In this document: positions 1 to 10,929 of the stretch, piece after piece
How positions within the stretch are numbered: the stretch's first letter is position 1
How the letters are laid out: the number at the start of each line of letters is the position of its first letter
Assembly: GCA_043228905.1 (NCBI GenBank)
Contig: JBHGNT010000004.1
Coordinates: 16,306,001 to 16,370,000 of the forward strand
Reading direction: 5' to 3'
Length of the DNA: 64,000 nt
Origin: Azolla caroliniana
Lineage: Eukaryota > Polypodiophyta
Notes under the pieces: generated by a model
What the model was told of the DNA's origin: nothing
Database searches by the model: none
The model's input: the letters and a program-made list of their open reading frames with translations, nothing else
Made by a program: the position numbers and the translations under genes

Positions 1-25
1 TAGCTACTTTACACAACTATTGTAC

Positions 26-204
26 TAGCTAATTAGCTATGAGTAGCTAACTAGCTACCAGTAGCTAATTAACTGCCAATAGGATAGCTAATTAGCTAAT
101 AGGATAGCTATTAGTTGCTTTAATCAACTATGGTAGTAGCTAATTAGCTACAATGATAGCAACAAAATAGTTTCCATACTTTTTACGGCTTAGCTAATTA
201 GAAA
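26..204. repeat. Palindromic TAGCTAATTAGCTA repeat cluster (left block)
   Basis: Perfect copies of the self-complementary 14-mer TAGCTAATTAGCTA lie at 26-39, 85-98 and 137-150, with imperfect copies around 44, 62 and 191. A matching block lies at 1262-1308 on the other side of the RING-H2-like gene. Repeated short palindromes on both sides of a small unit are typical of subterminal repeats of DNA transposons, but I see no terminal inverted repeat or target-site duplication that would fix an element. Confidence 0.7.
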
Positions 205-216
205 AGACTAAGCTTA

Positions 217-1094
217 TTAGCTACAGTATGGTATACCTGTTAGTTTTCTCCACTCATTTGGTAGAGCTGTACTGCAATCTCCCAAACAGAATGCAGCAAT
301 TTGACAAGCATGTTGAAAACAAAGCAGATGGTATGTGTGGTTGCATGGTTGTAGGTGAACCAACAAAGACGCAGTTTTGTCCTCCACACCTAACCCGCAA
401 GCGATGCAACGTGCTTGAACTGTCAATAAATCATTTTCTGGTTCTCCTTCATTTGGTAAGGGAGCAAGAATGTTCAGGTCCAAATCCTGTCTGGTCCTTA
501 CCATTCCCTCCACAAAATGTAGCTGCTTCTTAAGGAAGTTAACTACCTGTTCTTGATGAATGTATTGTTCCTTCAACGCAACACAGAAATTTACCGGTTA
601 GTTATTCCTGTCTGAGAAAGATACACCAACTTTGCTCAGGAATCGTTAACTTACTTGAAGCTTTTCCAAATTGTAATCTGCAACAGTATTTACACCTAGA
701 AGGTCTAGGTTCATTGAAAGAACCTGGATCTCTATTTGCAGTTGTATTTTACGCTGGGGATCCAGTGACCCCTCTAATTCAAGCTCATGTTGTGCAACCT
801 ATTCCAGATAATGCTTGATTAGCACATTTTACCCTTAAAGTTATTTATAACACAATCACATACCAACAAAACAATAGTTACCTGAATCTTATTTCTAATC
901 GTTGTAACATCGGAAGTAACTTTGCTCTCCATTGCAGAAGCCATTGTGGCTTTCTCTAAATCAGTCTTAAAAAATGCCAATGTCTCATAGGCTTCATTGG
1001 TGGGTTCTGTGTTGTAGCTCTCAATCTGCAATATCGATTTTCTGCTGCTGCGGGAGCTACGTCTGCGTTCGTGCTCTGAGTACTCCATCTGCAT
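217..1094 (-). CDS. Small RING-H2-like protein, three exons predicted
   Basis: No ortholog recognised. The predicted exons are 1094-882, 798-655 and 570-217, giving about 236 residues. The two introns (83 and 84 nt) have GT donors (the second is GTAAGT) and AG acceptors, and both joins are phase 0. The ATG at 1094 has an in-frame TGA directly upstream. Exon 1 is Arg/Ser-rich and then helical, exon 2 is a charged helix, and exon 3 holds C-x2-C-x17-C-x-H-x2-H-x2-C (about residues 174-203), the RING-H2 spacing. The last metal-binding pair is C-x3-C instead of C-x2-C, so the second zinc site may be weak. If real it would be a candidate E3 ubiquitin ligase or a protein-binding RING. The gene sits between two palindromic repeat blocks, so capture by a DNA transposon is possible. 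Intron calls rest on splice signals and frame continuity only. Confidence 0.5.
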
Positions 1095-1261
1095 TCAAAA
1101 TCAAACTTAGGCTAAACAGGAAATTGATGACATTGAAGTCGACCTTAGATGATGGTGCTATTCCCCAAGTTCCACTACGTCTGAAACAGAAGTTCAAATA
1201 TTTGAGTTTTTTCATAAATTAGTTTTTCAAATATTTGATTTTCCCATAAAAAAGACTAGCT

Positions 1262-1308
1262 AAACAAATAGCTAATTAGCTATGGTCATTTTAGTAGCTA
1301 ATTAGCTA
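1262..1308. repeat. Palindromic TAGCTAATTAGCTA repeat cluster (right block)
   Basis: Two perfect copies of the palindrome lie at 1269-1282 and 1295-1308. The palindrome CAAATATTTG occurs twice just before them, around 1196 and 1228. See the left block at 26-204. Confidence 0.65.
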
Positions 1309-1312
1309 TAAT

Positions 1313-2818
1313 AGTGTTTCCACTCGCATGCTTTTACCCTAATACATCATAGTTCTTTACCTATTGCTTTAGTTTCCTACCAGTACTAATATTCTATGAA
1401 CACTCATAAAAATGTTTGTATAAAATTCTCCCTTTTGTGTCTGTACTAATGGTCTACTCACTTAATGTTTTAGTATTCTTATTAACAACTTAGTATTGTC
1501 CTATCATGTCTTGAAATGTGCATCTAAACTAATTGGCCATTTAGTTCTGTCCTCCCACGTGCACAAGTATTGATTAAGGTTTAAGCCTTGTAAAGTATCC
1601 TTAATTTGCAACTTAGTACCGTCCTCCTTGGTTAGCAAACAAGATATCGTTTCTCATTGTTAGCTTTTTTATGAACTTTTTCGTTTGAAATTTGGATATG
1701 TTATGAGCTTTTTTTCTCTACCTAGATCTTCATATCTACACTTTGCTTTTTTTCTACTTTTGGAAAATACCTCTAACTTTATATCCCTTCAAGTTCCTTC
1801 CTTCGTTGATACTTGAATATTTCATATTGCACTTTATTCTTCGACATCTCTGCATCCAATGTATGTGCAACGAATTTCTCATGAACAAAAATTGATTTCA
1901 CAATATCAATGAACCCTACCTGAGTCCATCTTTGTGGCACGTTCGGCTTATTTGTACTACTATGTTATTTCCTATCGGGGGTGGTTTCACACTTTTTATC
2001 GAAAACATCACGACAACGTACTTATCATAAGATGAAGGAAAACTACATAAAACCTACCTCATGATCAATTATGGTAACTATGCATGTAACATACTCCCCC
2101 AGTTAATCCAAAGAAGATGAGTTTAATCCTCAACTTGAGGATTAATAACAATGGATAAATTCATTACAGTATGGCATTCTAGGGTAAATTAGTCCTATTA
2201 GATGTGCAATATGTTGGCCATTGGCAACTATGTGTCTAGTATTGCCATTTGGATAAAAGCCTTGGCATTGTGTCAAATGTGAATTTTGGGCAAATAATGC
2301 TTTGACATCAGTTACTTAATTTGGGCATATGAGTAATGGTACAAATTCATCTTTCTCATAGAGAGAAAACGAAATTCTGGTTTATCCCTTATTATGTCCA
2401 AAACTTTGTTTAGTCCTTAGTTAGCAAACATTAAATATACCTCAAGAACATCCATGACAATCTCTTCTAAATTACTTGATTCATTTGTCAGTAGGAAACT
2501 TTCTTCTACTCATTATCAATACAAAGTTCATGAATCTAACTATTTGAGATTTAGAATGCACAACGAAATAGGGAGATATTACTTATATGGAAATCATTTT
2601 CAGGTAACTACAGATCGATAGTCTTTCAAATATTATATGGCCAATGGAACTTCCTAGTTGTATGGCACAATGGGTGAAGCTCATTAAGGACTTTAATTAT
2701 CCATTAGATAGTTTTGATTAATAATTTGTCAATATTGTCACTAATTCTTAACTCGTATTCATAAAGTTAACTCAATTAACTTCATTAACAATTTGATCAT
2801 TATGATCACCTTTGAGCA
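1313..2818. other. AT-rich intergenic DNA, no gene seen
   Basis: Both strands are full of stops and I see no recognisable protein, RNA gene or tandem array. The Gypsy integrase fragment begins abruptly near 2819 with no LTR on this side. Confidence 0.6.
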
Positions 2819-3434
2819 AATGGGAAGATCGAGCGAGGGGATGGGCTGATAGTCAAAGCCATCGTACGAGCATGCGATGGTCGAGTTGGGAATTGGCCGC
2901 GATTATTGCCCTATCCATTGTGGGCCGATAGAACTACGCACAGTTCCGTGACAGGCTATATTCCAGCAAAGCTCATGTATGGACAGAAACCAGTAATGCT
3001 TATCGAGAGGACGATCGCCTCATGGGTAGCAATACCATGGGAGAATGAGATGAGCCGGGAAGAATTATTAGCGGCACGAATCAAACAACTCGAAAGAAAA
3101 CCCGAAGACCTAGAGAATGCACAAAAGATAATGGAGACAGCCCGCGTGAAGAATAAGATTCGGTTTGATAAGACACATTGACTGCATCCCAAGAAGATTG
3201 GGTATTGGTCTACGACAACAGCCTAGACAACCAACACAGGATGACAAGGAAGAAGATGGTTCGGACCGTATGTAGTGATGAGTGCCAATGACAATGCCAC
3301 CTATCCATTGCGGGGAAAAGAGTAAAGATATTCAAGAAAAGACAAGATGAGGGTCCTAACCTAGATGACCTCAACAATGAAGATAATGTGAGCGAGATTA
3401 ATGAAGACATGGAGGAAATTGGTCGATCACTGTA
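2819..3434 (+). pseudogene. Gypsy family C integrase C-terminal fragment
   Basis: Translation in three successive frames matches the end of the integrase of Gypsy A at 31020-31320: both have the block THSSVTGY followed by a helical Glu/Lys-rich stretch. About 120 residues are open from 2819 to 3181. An in-frame TGA at 3181 follows, then the reading continues in another frame (DWVLVYDN at about 3198) and shifts again near 3320. The last frame ends at TAG 3432-3434, about 40 bases before the LTR. The catalytic core is absent. This is the 3' end of a 5'-truncated element. Confidence 0.8.
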
Positions 3435-3699
3435 GCCGAAATCTCACTTTCACTTCTTGGCACGTACCGGAGGACGTGCGGTTTGGTGGCGTTGGATGTC
3501 GTGAAGATTTTCGGCAACAGTGGTGCAATCAAGAACTTGGTGCAATCGCGTGAAACAAGGGAAATCAAGAACTTGGTGCAATGTGCACACGTATAAAAGG
3601 AGTGATGGTTAGACGTGTATGTTAACACACTAATGTGTAGTGTACGTGTGATGTGTGTTTGCGTGTTCATTATACAAATATATAAAATAAGCTTAATGT

Positions 3700-3778
3700 A
3701 TACAATGAGGTGCAAGTAAGGGTTTGAACCTTACACCTCCAAGATAGGAGACAATTGACATACTATTAGACTAGGTTG
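3700..3778 (-). promoter_or_regulatory. tRNA-like A box/B box in LTR C, antisense
   Basis: On the minus strand the A box TAGTCTAATAG (3773-3763) fits TRGYNNANNNG and the B box AGGTTCAAACC (3731-3721) fits the tRNA T-loop consensus; they start 42 nt apart, close to the 44 of a tRNA. The B box sits in a perfect 5-bp T-stem (TAAGG with CCTTA). I see no pairing acceptor stem, so this is tRNA-derived rather than a functional tRNA gene. Confidence 0.65.
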
Positions 3779-3849
3779 TTTCCTTAAAAGTTATTTTCTT
3801 CATTGTACTTTTCACATGTAAGTGCTCGTTCATAAGAGCTTGGATAAGG

Positions 3850-3960
3850 TACATGGTCATCATGCATCACATGTGATACATGATCGCCAAATGGCAATCA
3901 TGCATTGCATACATCTCATGCATTGCATGCATGTACTACACCCTCACATGCACATATGCT
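3850..3960. promoter_or_regulatory. RY-type (CATGCA/TGCATG) motif cluster upstream of LTR C TATA box
   Basis: CATGCA or TGCATG occurs many times within about 110 bases, just upstream of the TATA box at 3971. CATGCA is the RY element bound by plant B3-domain factors. The same arrangement recurs in both Gypsy B LTRs (54005-54110 and 57070-57180). Confidence 0.5.
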
Positions 3961-4221
3961 TAGGGGCATGTATATAAGAAGGAGAGGAAGGCAAAGAAAG
4001 GGAAGCAATGTTTGTAATCAATTATTAATAATAAAAGCTTAGTTATCTCATTGGCAATCTATCTTGTATCTCAAATTCGAAGTCAAAGGTTCAAACCGGC
4101 GATTGGAATTCTCGTTCGTAATTATCTATCTTTAATACTTTCTCGCTTGCGCTAGTCCTTTCGTCTAAAACATTGACGGTTCCGTTTCATTGTCTTGAAC
4201 GATCCTTTCGACCCTCCATCA

Positions 4222-4343
4222 CCACTTGTGGATAAAAGTCGGTGCTCGTCTGCGCACGTGTAACGCGACATCGCGACGTTCGGCACATGTGTCACGTGCT
4301 TTGCGACATCATTGTGGTGTGGTAAATATTCTTTCAATCTCGT

Positions 4344-4400
<57 letters not shown>

Positions 4401-4509
4401 AGTCAACCCACACAAGCATCTTCGACAACAAGAACAACCCGATTGTAAACCATCCTCCTTGGTCAAAGACCCCGGTGGTCCAGTTCGACCGACCCGCAGG
4501 CGCGGATTT
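4222..4509. repeat. Anonymous sequence with (CT)n microsatellite
   Basis: A CT tract of about 24 units runs from 4349 to 4396. The sequence to its right has open frames on both strands, but I see no protein family in them. The chromovirus D coding fragment begins near 4510. Confidence 0.6.
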
Positions 4510-5314
4510 CCGCGACAACGCTGGAGCAATATCTCCGGTGTTTCTTGAGTTATCAACAGGACAATTGGGCCGAGATTCTCCACTTTGCAGAGTTTGCGTA
4601 TAATAATGTTGTTCACTCCTCGACTCGAGTCTCCCCATTCTACGCTTATACTGGTTCTCATCCTCGTTGGTCGGTGATCGACACCCCGGAGCTACCTACC
4701 AATCCTCGTGCTGAGGATCATTTGGAGAGATTACACAAGATCCATATGGATCTCTCTACTCATCTTCGTCATGCTCAACTGACATAGAAGACTTACGCGG
4801 ATCATCATCGGCTTCCCTCCTCTTTTGCCATCGGAGATCGAGTATGGCTTTTACGTCATCACATCAAGACTACTAAATCGTGAGACAAGTTGGATTATCG
4901 ACGACTCGGTCCTTTCCGTATTACCGGTAAGGTTAATGTTGTCACGTTCCGCCTTGATCTTCCTCCGCATCTTCAGATACATCCGGTCTTCCATAGTTCT
5001 CGGCTTGAACCTTATAAAGCAAACACTATTCCCGATCATGTTACACCAACGCCGCCCCTGCTTGAGTCTGCTTGAGTTAGACACCAGCCCGGACTATGAA
5101 GTTGCTGCCATCCTCGACTCCAAATTTGTTTGCAACAAACTTTATTATTTGGTTGATTGGCTCGGCTATAGTCCGAGCGAACGTACTTGGGAGCCCGTCG
5201 AGCATGTCGCCAATGCTCAGGATCTTCTTGTTGATTTTCACCAACAATATCCCGACAAACCCGGTCCTCAATCAGCGTCGACTCGTTCCACTCATCGTCT
5301 TAAAGGGGGGATAG
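4510..5314 (+). pseudogene. Chromovirus D integrase C-terminus plus chromodomain, 5'-truncated
   Basis: The fragment starts within the integrase: LEQYLRCF and AEFAYNN blocks are followed by the DRVWLL motif of the C-terminal domain, an LDLPPHLQIHPVFH block, and a chromodomain at about 5090-5200 (YEVAAILDSK, YYLVDWLGY, RTWEP). Chromodomain Gypsy elements use this domain to direct integration to marked chromatin. An in-frame TAG falls at about 4785 and at least two frameshifts break it (near 4870 and 5075). A purine tract AAAGGGGGGATAG at 5302-5314 is the polypurine tract before the LTR. The closest relative in the window is chromovirus E at 41-53 kb. Confidence 0.88.
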
Positions 5315-5757
5315 TGTCATGATATGGCAAGACTCGAACCCATGACCTTATGCTACATGGGTTGAGCTCTTGACCATTAGACTATACATTGTAATTTGTA
5401 GGATATTATTTTCATTTATGTTTTATTTTAAGAAATTAATGTAGATTCCAGATTTCTCTGGAACATTCTAGAAGCTTCAGGACTACTCTTGAGAGCACTA
5501 TAAAAGGAGGCACAAGGCATTGTTTTGAACCAAATTGGTTCAACGCCAGTCTTAAGCCTCTTAGCCACTTTGTACTTATCCTTCACATAATATATTAGTT
5601 GTTATCATCATCTCTCTCTCTCTCTCATCCTCGCTATCTCTCTCCCCTCTTCTTTCTTCCCCTCTCGGGAATCTTACGCAGTCCCGTCCTCTTAGTACTA
5701 ATAGTACTTCTCTTCTTTAGTACTAATTCCCTCTCTGGTTTAGTACTATTCCTGACA
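5315..5757 (+). mobile_element. 3' LTR of chromovirus D (443 bp)
   Basis: It begins TGTCA directly after the polypurine tract and ends TGACA, a 5-bp terminal inverted repeat. A copy of exactly the same length lies inverted at 19303-19745. Inside are a tRNA-like module at the 5' edge, a TATA-like ACTATAAAAGG near 5500, and a CT microsatellite at about 5610-5630 in what should be the transcribed leader. Short repeated AGTACTA motifs fill the last 100 bases. Confidence 0.85.
5320..5390 (-). promoter_or_regulatory. tRNA-like A box/B box in LTR D, antisense
   Basis: On the minus strand the A box TAGTCTAATGG (5384-5374) and B box GGTTCGAGTCT (5340-5330) start 44 nt apart, exactly the spacing in a standard tRNA. 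The 3' edge of the module falls almost at the first base of the LTR. T-stem pairing is weak (mostly G-T wobbles). Confidence 0.7.
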
Positions 5758-7484
5758 TAAAGTGCTTGAACATCGAGAGTCACTACTCACTTTAACATGC
5801 ATCACATGAAATGTAATATTTTTTGGTCTCATAGATCTTATTTGACCTCCGAAGACGATAATAGAATCTATCTATCTATCTATCTATGGAAAAATGGTCG
5901 GATGTAAGGTATGGAAAAATGGTTTGGTAGATGGGATGCAACACGCATCATGATGCAACACTAGATTCCTCTATAAATGAGGCCTTTTTGCAACACCAAC
6001 GTATCATGACATGGGACAAACGTGGGGCCTCACAATTCACACATTATACTACACATGTTGCACTTAACTACAAAACCATATTTTTTGCCGAACAAGGAAG
6101 CCATACACATTGATTCATGTTAGAGCCCATCCCATTGTCTACCATTCAAACTAGTGCTTCCATGCGACTTAGCTCACATGCATTACAATGTGAAATGGGG
6201 CACTGGGGCACAATTGATGAGAATGGTCGACTAAACACACTTTGCCCTAAACAAGTTCAAGAGTTTGAGTATCACAGTTCAATACAATGCTTTGCCTTTG
6301 ATCATATTTGCACAAATGGACAAACAACATGAGTAGTTTATTTTCAAATATTCATCTTGACTACTCCACTCCACCACCCACCTATGTAAGCTTGATGTGT
6401 ACCTTCCAAAATATATCCACAAAGTTGTGCCACACTTGACGAGGGTTCCTTTGTGGATAGATTTTTGAAAACTTTATGCCAAAAATCAATTATCACAATC
6501 ATGCACATTGGCATGCAACCTAAATGAAACTTCAGTCATAGCTAAGGTAACCGAACCAACAGTCATAAATTTTACTGCATTATCGATAGACCAATAATCA
6601 TGTACATGAATATACATTAAAGGATTTTCAAATAACTAAGAAGGGCCAAATTCCTTACAGTTTTGGACATTCTTAATCTACATTTTGTTTCAATGTGGAA
6701 GGGTGGCTTTCATTCAGCCAATGATGAAATTATTTCAAAAAATCAAGCATCCAAAGTCAATACATTCAAGTGATAACAAATCTTTCATTTCCACCACAAA
6801 TAGCTCTTAAAGATGGAATAGTATTTCCATCTCCACTCTTAAGTCATCAGTTTCTTTGGATCTCAGGACTACAAACATGCATGTTGTCCGATTGTATGCA
6901 GTCTTGATGCATTGCATTGTGGGGCTAGTGCCACACCAACACGTGTACTCATTTGGTAGTACAATTCAAATCCCTGGCTGCACCTTCGTGATTGGAAAAA
7001 GAATGGCCTTGAGGCTATGCAAAAGCTCTTAAATTGTACGGTGTGCCCTTGTGATTAGAACTTGCAAGGTTACTCAACATGATGAAACAATGACCATGGC
7101 TTAAGACAAGAGGCATCCTTGCAACAAATCATGCTACGAATGGATATGATGCAAGTCTCATTGTACACATAACTGGATGCATAGTTCTGTCTCTGTATAA
7201 TTTCCAATTTATGCCTCCTCGCTCTCTTCTACAGTTCCATATCAATATCTCTGAAGCTACTTCTCCTATGCATAACGTAATCATGATTATAGCTCTTAAT
7301 GCATATGATGTGATCATGATTGTAGGATCTCCTACGCTGCCTTCATACTTTGAAGCACCATCACCTTTTTAAGGGACATCACTTTTTACCTTTCCATATG
7401 GGGCTATACCTTGAGACCGCACAAGAGACTTGAGATTGGCATTAGGCATCAAAATGCAACCCATAAACTATTTCCTTCATTCTT
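5758..7484. other. Intergenic DNA with a short (ATCT)n tract
   Basis: An ATCT microsatellite lies at about 5866-5887. The rest is AT-rich and has only short open frames with no family resemblance. It includes the 3' flank of PPR gene 1 (7100-7484), where I cannot place a poly(A) signal with confidence. Confidence 0.6.
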
Positions 7485-10148
7485 CTATGCACTCGCGTAT
7501 TTTACCCGCATCTCTTCGACCTTTTCAGCATCATCTTGCATGCCCACAGACGCGAAAATATCAGTCATAAGAACATAAGCAGAAGCACAACTGGTGTCTA
7601 CTTGTAGAGCTTGATCAAAAGCCAATGTCCCAAGCTTCACATTCCCCCACTTTCTGCAAGAACCTAATAATGCAATCCAAACTGTAAGGTAATTGGAAGA
7701 TGGCATCACCTCAATCATCGCAATTGCCTTATCAAACTGCCCTGCAAACCCTAAACCCACTACAACTGAAGAATGGTGCTCTGGCATTGGAGTAATTCCA
7801 AATTGTTTATCCATATCTCCATAAAGTAGCTGTGCCTCTTCCCATAGACCTGATCGGCCACATGCACTTAGAACACATAGACATGTGATCTCATCCGGAT
7901 AGAGACCCTCCCTTTGCATCCTTACCAAACAGTTAAGTGCTATTTGACCTTGACCTTGTTGGGCATATCCTGCAATGAGTGCATTCCAAGTGGTCACATC
8001 TTGAATAGGAAGCTCTTCAAGCACCTCTTGTGCTTTTATAAGCATACCACAACTGGCATACATATCCACCAAAGCAGTACCAACCACACTGTTCTCCAAC
8101 AAGCCCCTCCTCACAATCTCGTCATGAACTTTCCTGCCAATGTCTAAAGCTCCTATGCTACCACAAGCCTTCAGGATACAAATGTAGGTGACCATATTTG
8201 GAGAGAGGCCCTCTTTTTTCATTTGTTCTAAACAATTTAGTGCTTCATGACATAATGCTTGTTTGGCATACCCTGCAATCAATGTAGACCAGGAAATCAC
8301 ATCTCGAGCATGAAGCTCTTCAAGGACTTGTTGTGCCTTTGTAAGTGCACCACACTTGGCATACATATCTACTAACGCATTCCCAAGTACAATGTCCTTC
8401 TCCAACAAGCCCCTGCTTACTATCTCATCATGAATTTGTTGGCCTTTATCAATGTCTCCCATGCTGCTACAAGCTTTCAAAATACAAATGTAGGTGACCA
8501 CATCAGGAGAGAGACCTTCACTTTGCATGCGGCTGAAACATATTAATGCATCGCAGCCTTTTCCTTGTTGAACATACCCCATTATTAGTGCTGACCAAGA
8601 GACAATGTTTCGCATGGAAAACTCTTCATGCACTTCTTGTGCCTTTGCAAACATACCACATTTGGCATACATATCCACTAAAGCAGTGCTAAGCACTACT
8701 ATATCCATCTCCATTTTTAGTAAGCCCCTTCTCACAATCTCATTATGAATTTGCATGCCCTTATCTAAAGCTTCTGTGTTATTACATGCCTTCAACAAGC
8801 AAACAAAAGTGGCCACATCTGGAGAGAGACCCTCACGTTGCATTCGTGCAAAACAATCCAATGCTTCATGGAATTGGCTCTTCTGGGCATACCCTGAAAT
8901 TAATGCATTCCATGAGATGGCATTTCGGATTGGAAGCTCTTCAAGTACTTTTTGTGCTTTTACAAGTTCACCATGTTTAGCATACATATCCACCAACGTA
9001 GTGCCAAGCACAATATCTTTCTTCAACAAGCCTCTGCTAATAATTTCATCATGAATTTGTATTCCTGTATTGATGGCACCTATGCTACTACAGGCTTGCA
9101 AAAGTGAGATAAAAGTGATGGCATCTGGATGGAGCTCTTCGCTCTTCATATGCTCGAAGCAATTTAATGCTTCATAACCTTGTCCTTCTTGTACATATCC
9201 TGCAATGAGCGCGTTCCAAGAAACCACATCCCGGATAGGAAGCTCTTCTAGAACTTTTCTTGCTTTGGTAAGAAATCCACACTTAGCATACATATCAACT
9301 AAAGTGTTCCCAAGGGAAATATCCTTGGCTAGCAAGCCCCTATTCAAAATGTTCTCATGAATTTGCTTGCCTTTCTCTATGGCACCAATACTTCCACAAG
9401 CCTTGAGCATGCAAATGAATGTAACACCATTAGGTGAAAGACCTTCGCTTTGCATTTGTTCAAAACATTTCAAAGCTTCATGATATAGTCCATATTTAGC
9501 ATATCCTGCAATGAGTGCATTCCAAGAGACTGTGTCTCGGATAGGAAGCTCTTTGAGTACATCTTGTGCTATTCTTATCATACCACACTTCACATACATA
9601 TCCACCAGGGCAGTGCCAAGCACAATATTCTTCTCCAACAAGCCTCTGCTCCTGATATCTTCATGAATTTGTTCCCCCTTTCTGATGTTGTTTGTGCTAC
9701 TACAAGCCTTTAAGATGCAAATAAAGGTGATTACATTGGGAGAGAGACCCTCACTTAGCATTCGTTCAAAGCAATCTAATGCTTCGTATCCTTTCCCTTG
9801 GTGAGCATAACCTGAAATTAATGCATTCCAGGAGACTACATTTCTTACCGAGAGTTCATCGAGAACTTGCTGTGCTGTTGAGGCAACTCCACATTTAGAA
9901 TACATATGGATTACACTGCTCGCAAGATAAGGACTCTTTTCAAGTAATCCTCTCCTCATAATATCACCATGTAGTTTAATGCCTCGATCAAGATCTTTGT
10001 TTATGGCAGATATTCTTAGTAAAGTAATAAACTCATATATTTCCGAGTGATTTTGCATTGGCTTCACTAGAATTGCTCTTCTCATTAGCTCTTCATTAAC
10101 CCAAGAGGGATTGTGGCATCCATCTATCCATACAGACTCCCGAGTCAT
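7485..10148 (-). CDS. PLS-class pentatricopeptide repeat protein, E1-E2 type, no DYW (PPR gene 1)
   Basis: One uninterrupted frame of 887 codons. The ATG at 10148 is the first ATG of the frame; the frame is open upstream but only non-ATG codons precede. PPR proteins of this class bind organellar RNA base by base and guide C/U editing or processing. After an N-terminal L-S pair there are six P-L-S triplets of about 101 residues, each with WNALI (P), FICILKAC (L) and MYAKCG (S) signatures. A terminal P2-L2-S2 set follows, then E1 (about 821-855, VWIALLGSCRKW) and E2 (856-887). The protein stops there, so any editing deamination would need a DYW partner in trans. No clear transit peptide is visible. 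The triplets are unusually alike (GLSPD, GLLEKD and IVLGTALVDMY recur), which suggests internal duplication or conversion. PPR gene 2 has the same plan and strand. Confidence 0.95.
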   Translation of the reverse strand: MTRESVWIDGCHNPSWVNEELMRRAILVKPMQNHSEIYEFITLLRISAINKDLDRGIKLHGDIMRRGLLEKSPYLASSVIHMYSKCGVASTAQQVLDELSVRNVVSWNALISGYAHQGKGYEALDCFERMLSEGLSPNVITFICILKACSSTNNIRKGEQIHEDIRSRGLLEKNIVLGTALVDMYVKCGMIRIAQDVLKELPIRDTVSWNALIAGYAKYGLYHEALKCFEQMQSEGLSPNGVTFICMLKACGSIGAIEKGKQIHENILNRGLLAKDISLGNTLVDMYAKCGFLTKARKVLEELPIRDVVSWNALIAGYVQEGQGYEALNCFEHMKSEELHPDAITFISLLQACSSIGAINTGIQIHDEIISRGLLKKDIVLGTTLVDMYAKHGELVKAQKVLEELPIRNAISWNALISGYAQKSQFHEALDCFARMQREGLSPDVATFVCLLKACNNTEALDKGMQIHNEIVRRGLLKMEMDIVVLSTALVDMYAKCGMFAKAQEVHEEFSMRNIVSWSALIMGYVQQGKGCDALICFSRMQSEGLSPDVVTYICILKACSSMGDIDKGQQIHDEIVSRGLLEKDIVLGNALVDMYAKCGALTKAQQVLEELHARDVISWSTLIAGYAKQALCHEALNCLEQMKKEGLSPNMVTYICILKACGSIGALDIGRKVHDEIVRRGLLENSVVGTALVDMYASCGMLIKAQEVLEELPIQDVTTWNALIAGYAQQGQGQIALNCLVRMQREGLYPDEITCLCVLSACGRSGLWEEAQLLYGDMDKQFGITPMPEHHSSVVVGLGFAGQFDKAIAMIEVMPSSNYLTVWIALLGSCRKWGNVKLGTLAFDQALQVDTSCASAYVLMTDIFASVGMQDDAEKVEEMRVKYASA

Positions 10149-10179
10149 TCTGTTCCTGTTGTAGCTGTTCTGAATCAAA

Positions 10180-10440
10180 GCAGTAGCACATCTCTCTCTC
10201 TCTCAAGACTTTTAAGGTTTGCTTCTCTATATATATGGCTTTCGAGATTTTTCTCTCTTTCTCTAGGTTTAAGGTTCTTACCTATTTCTCTATCTCTCTC
10301 TCTCTAGGGTTAAGAGTTTTTTCTCTTTCTCTACGGTTTAGGGTTTATCTTTCTGTCTAGGGTAAACCTTCTATCTGTAGTATTTTGACATTGTTCCTCT
10401 CTAGGGTTTTAGGATTCTTTCTCTCTCGCTCGCTCGCTCA
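10180..10440 (-). promoter_or_regulatory. GA-rich leader/promoter of PPR gene 1 with telo-box motifs
   Basis: On the minus strand, directly upstream of PPR gene 1, GA tracts alternate with AAACCCTA-type telo-boxes. Examples on the plus strand are TTTAGGGTTTA around 10336-10346, CTAGGGTTAAG around 10301 and CTAGGGTTTTAGG around 10401. Telo-boxes and GA repeats are known promoter and leader elements of plant housekeeping genes. A TATATATA stretch lies near 10228. The transcription start cannot be placed. Confidence 0.5.
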
Positions 10441-10673
10441 TAAATCCTATCTCTGGGATTAAAGGTTGCATTCTTTCTTCGTCTTTCTAAGATTTAAGAT
10501 CTCGCTACAATTGCTCACCTGTGTTCGGATTGAAGGATCGCTGAAGTAATCCTTCCATGAGACGTCTCTCTTTCCCATAGAACCCACCCAATTTCCAAAA
10601 TCTTGCAATGGCTCTGTCCTGCCAAGTTCCCTTCATTGCAAAAGCATCATCGCCTTAAACCCCCCATATCTCA

Positions 10674-10760
10674 TCACACACACACATACATACATACATA
10701 CAGACATGCATACATACATACATACATGCTTAAATTTCCGGCCATACATACATACATGTA
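10674..10760. repeat. (ACAT)n / (CA)n microsatellite
   Basis: Imperfect CACA, ACAT and ACAG units run over about 85 bases with a short interruption near 10730. Confidence 0.85.
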
Positions 10761-10929
10761 GATACTCGTCTCAATCTGCTACCAAATCATAAGGAATCTT
10801 GGCAAGTGAATCGCAGCCACGGTCATGATGTGGGAAATGTGTCGGAGGAAATATGTTTAAGTATGAATATCAAAAAGTTAGAGTGATAGTTCGAGTGTGT
10901 GGTATGTTGCATTTAAAAGCAACAAAAAG

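Larger units (their letters stand above)
3475..4221 (+). mobile_element. 3' LTR of Gypsy family C
   Basis: The LTR follows a GGAGGA purine tract, as in Gypsy A (31395-31400). It shares with the Gypsy B LTR a CATGCA-rich upstream region (3852-3950) before a TATA box (TATATAAGAA, 3971-3980). The right end near 4221 (CCATCA) is set by loose alignment to the Gypsy A LTR end and may be off by tens of bases. No partner 5' LTR is in the window. Confidence 0.55.

Noticed and set aside
4152-4661. 169-codon minus-strand frame with a run of Arg/Glu
   Set aside because: The run comes from the CT microsatellite and the rest overlaps the chromovirus D integrase on the plus strand.
10149-10178. Ten extra N-terminal codons of PPR gene 1
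   Set aside because: They begin with TTG; the first ATG of the frame is at 10148.
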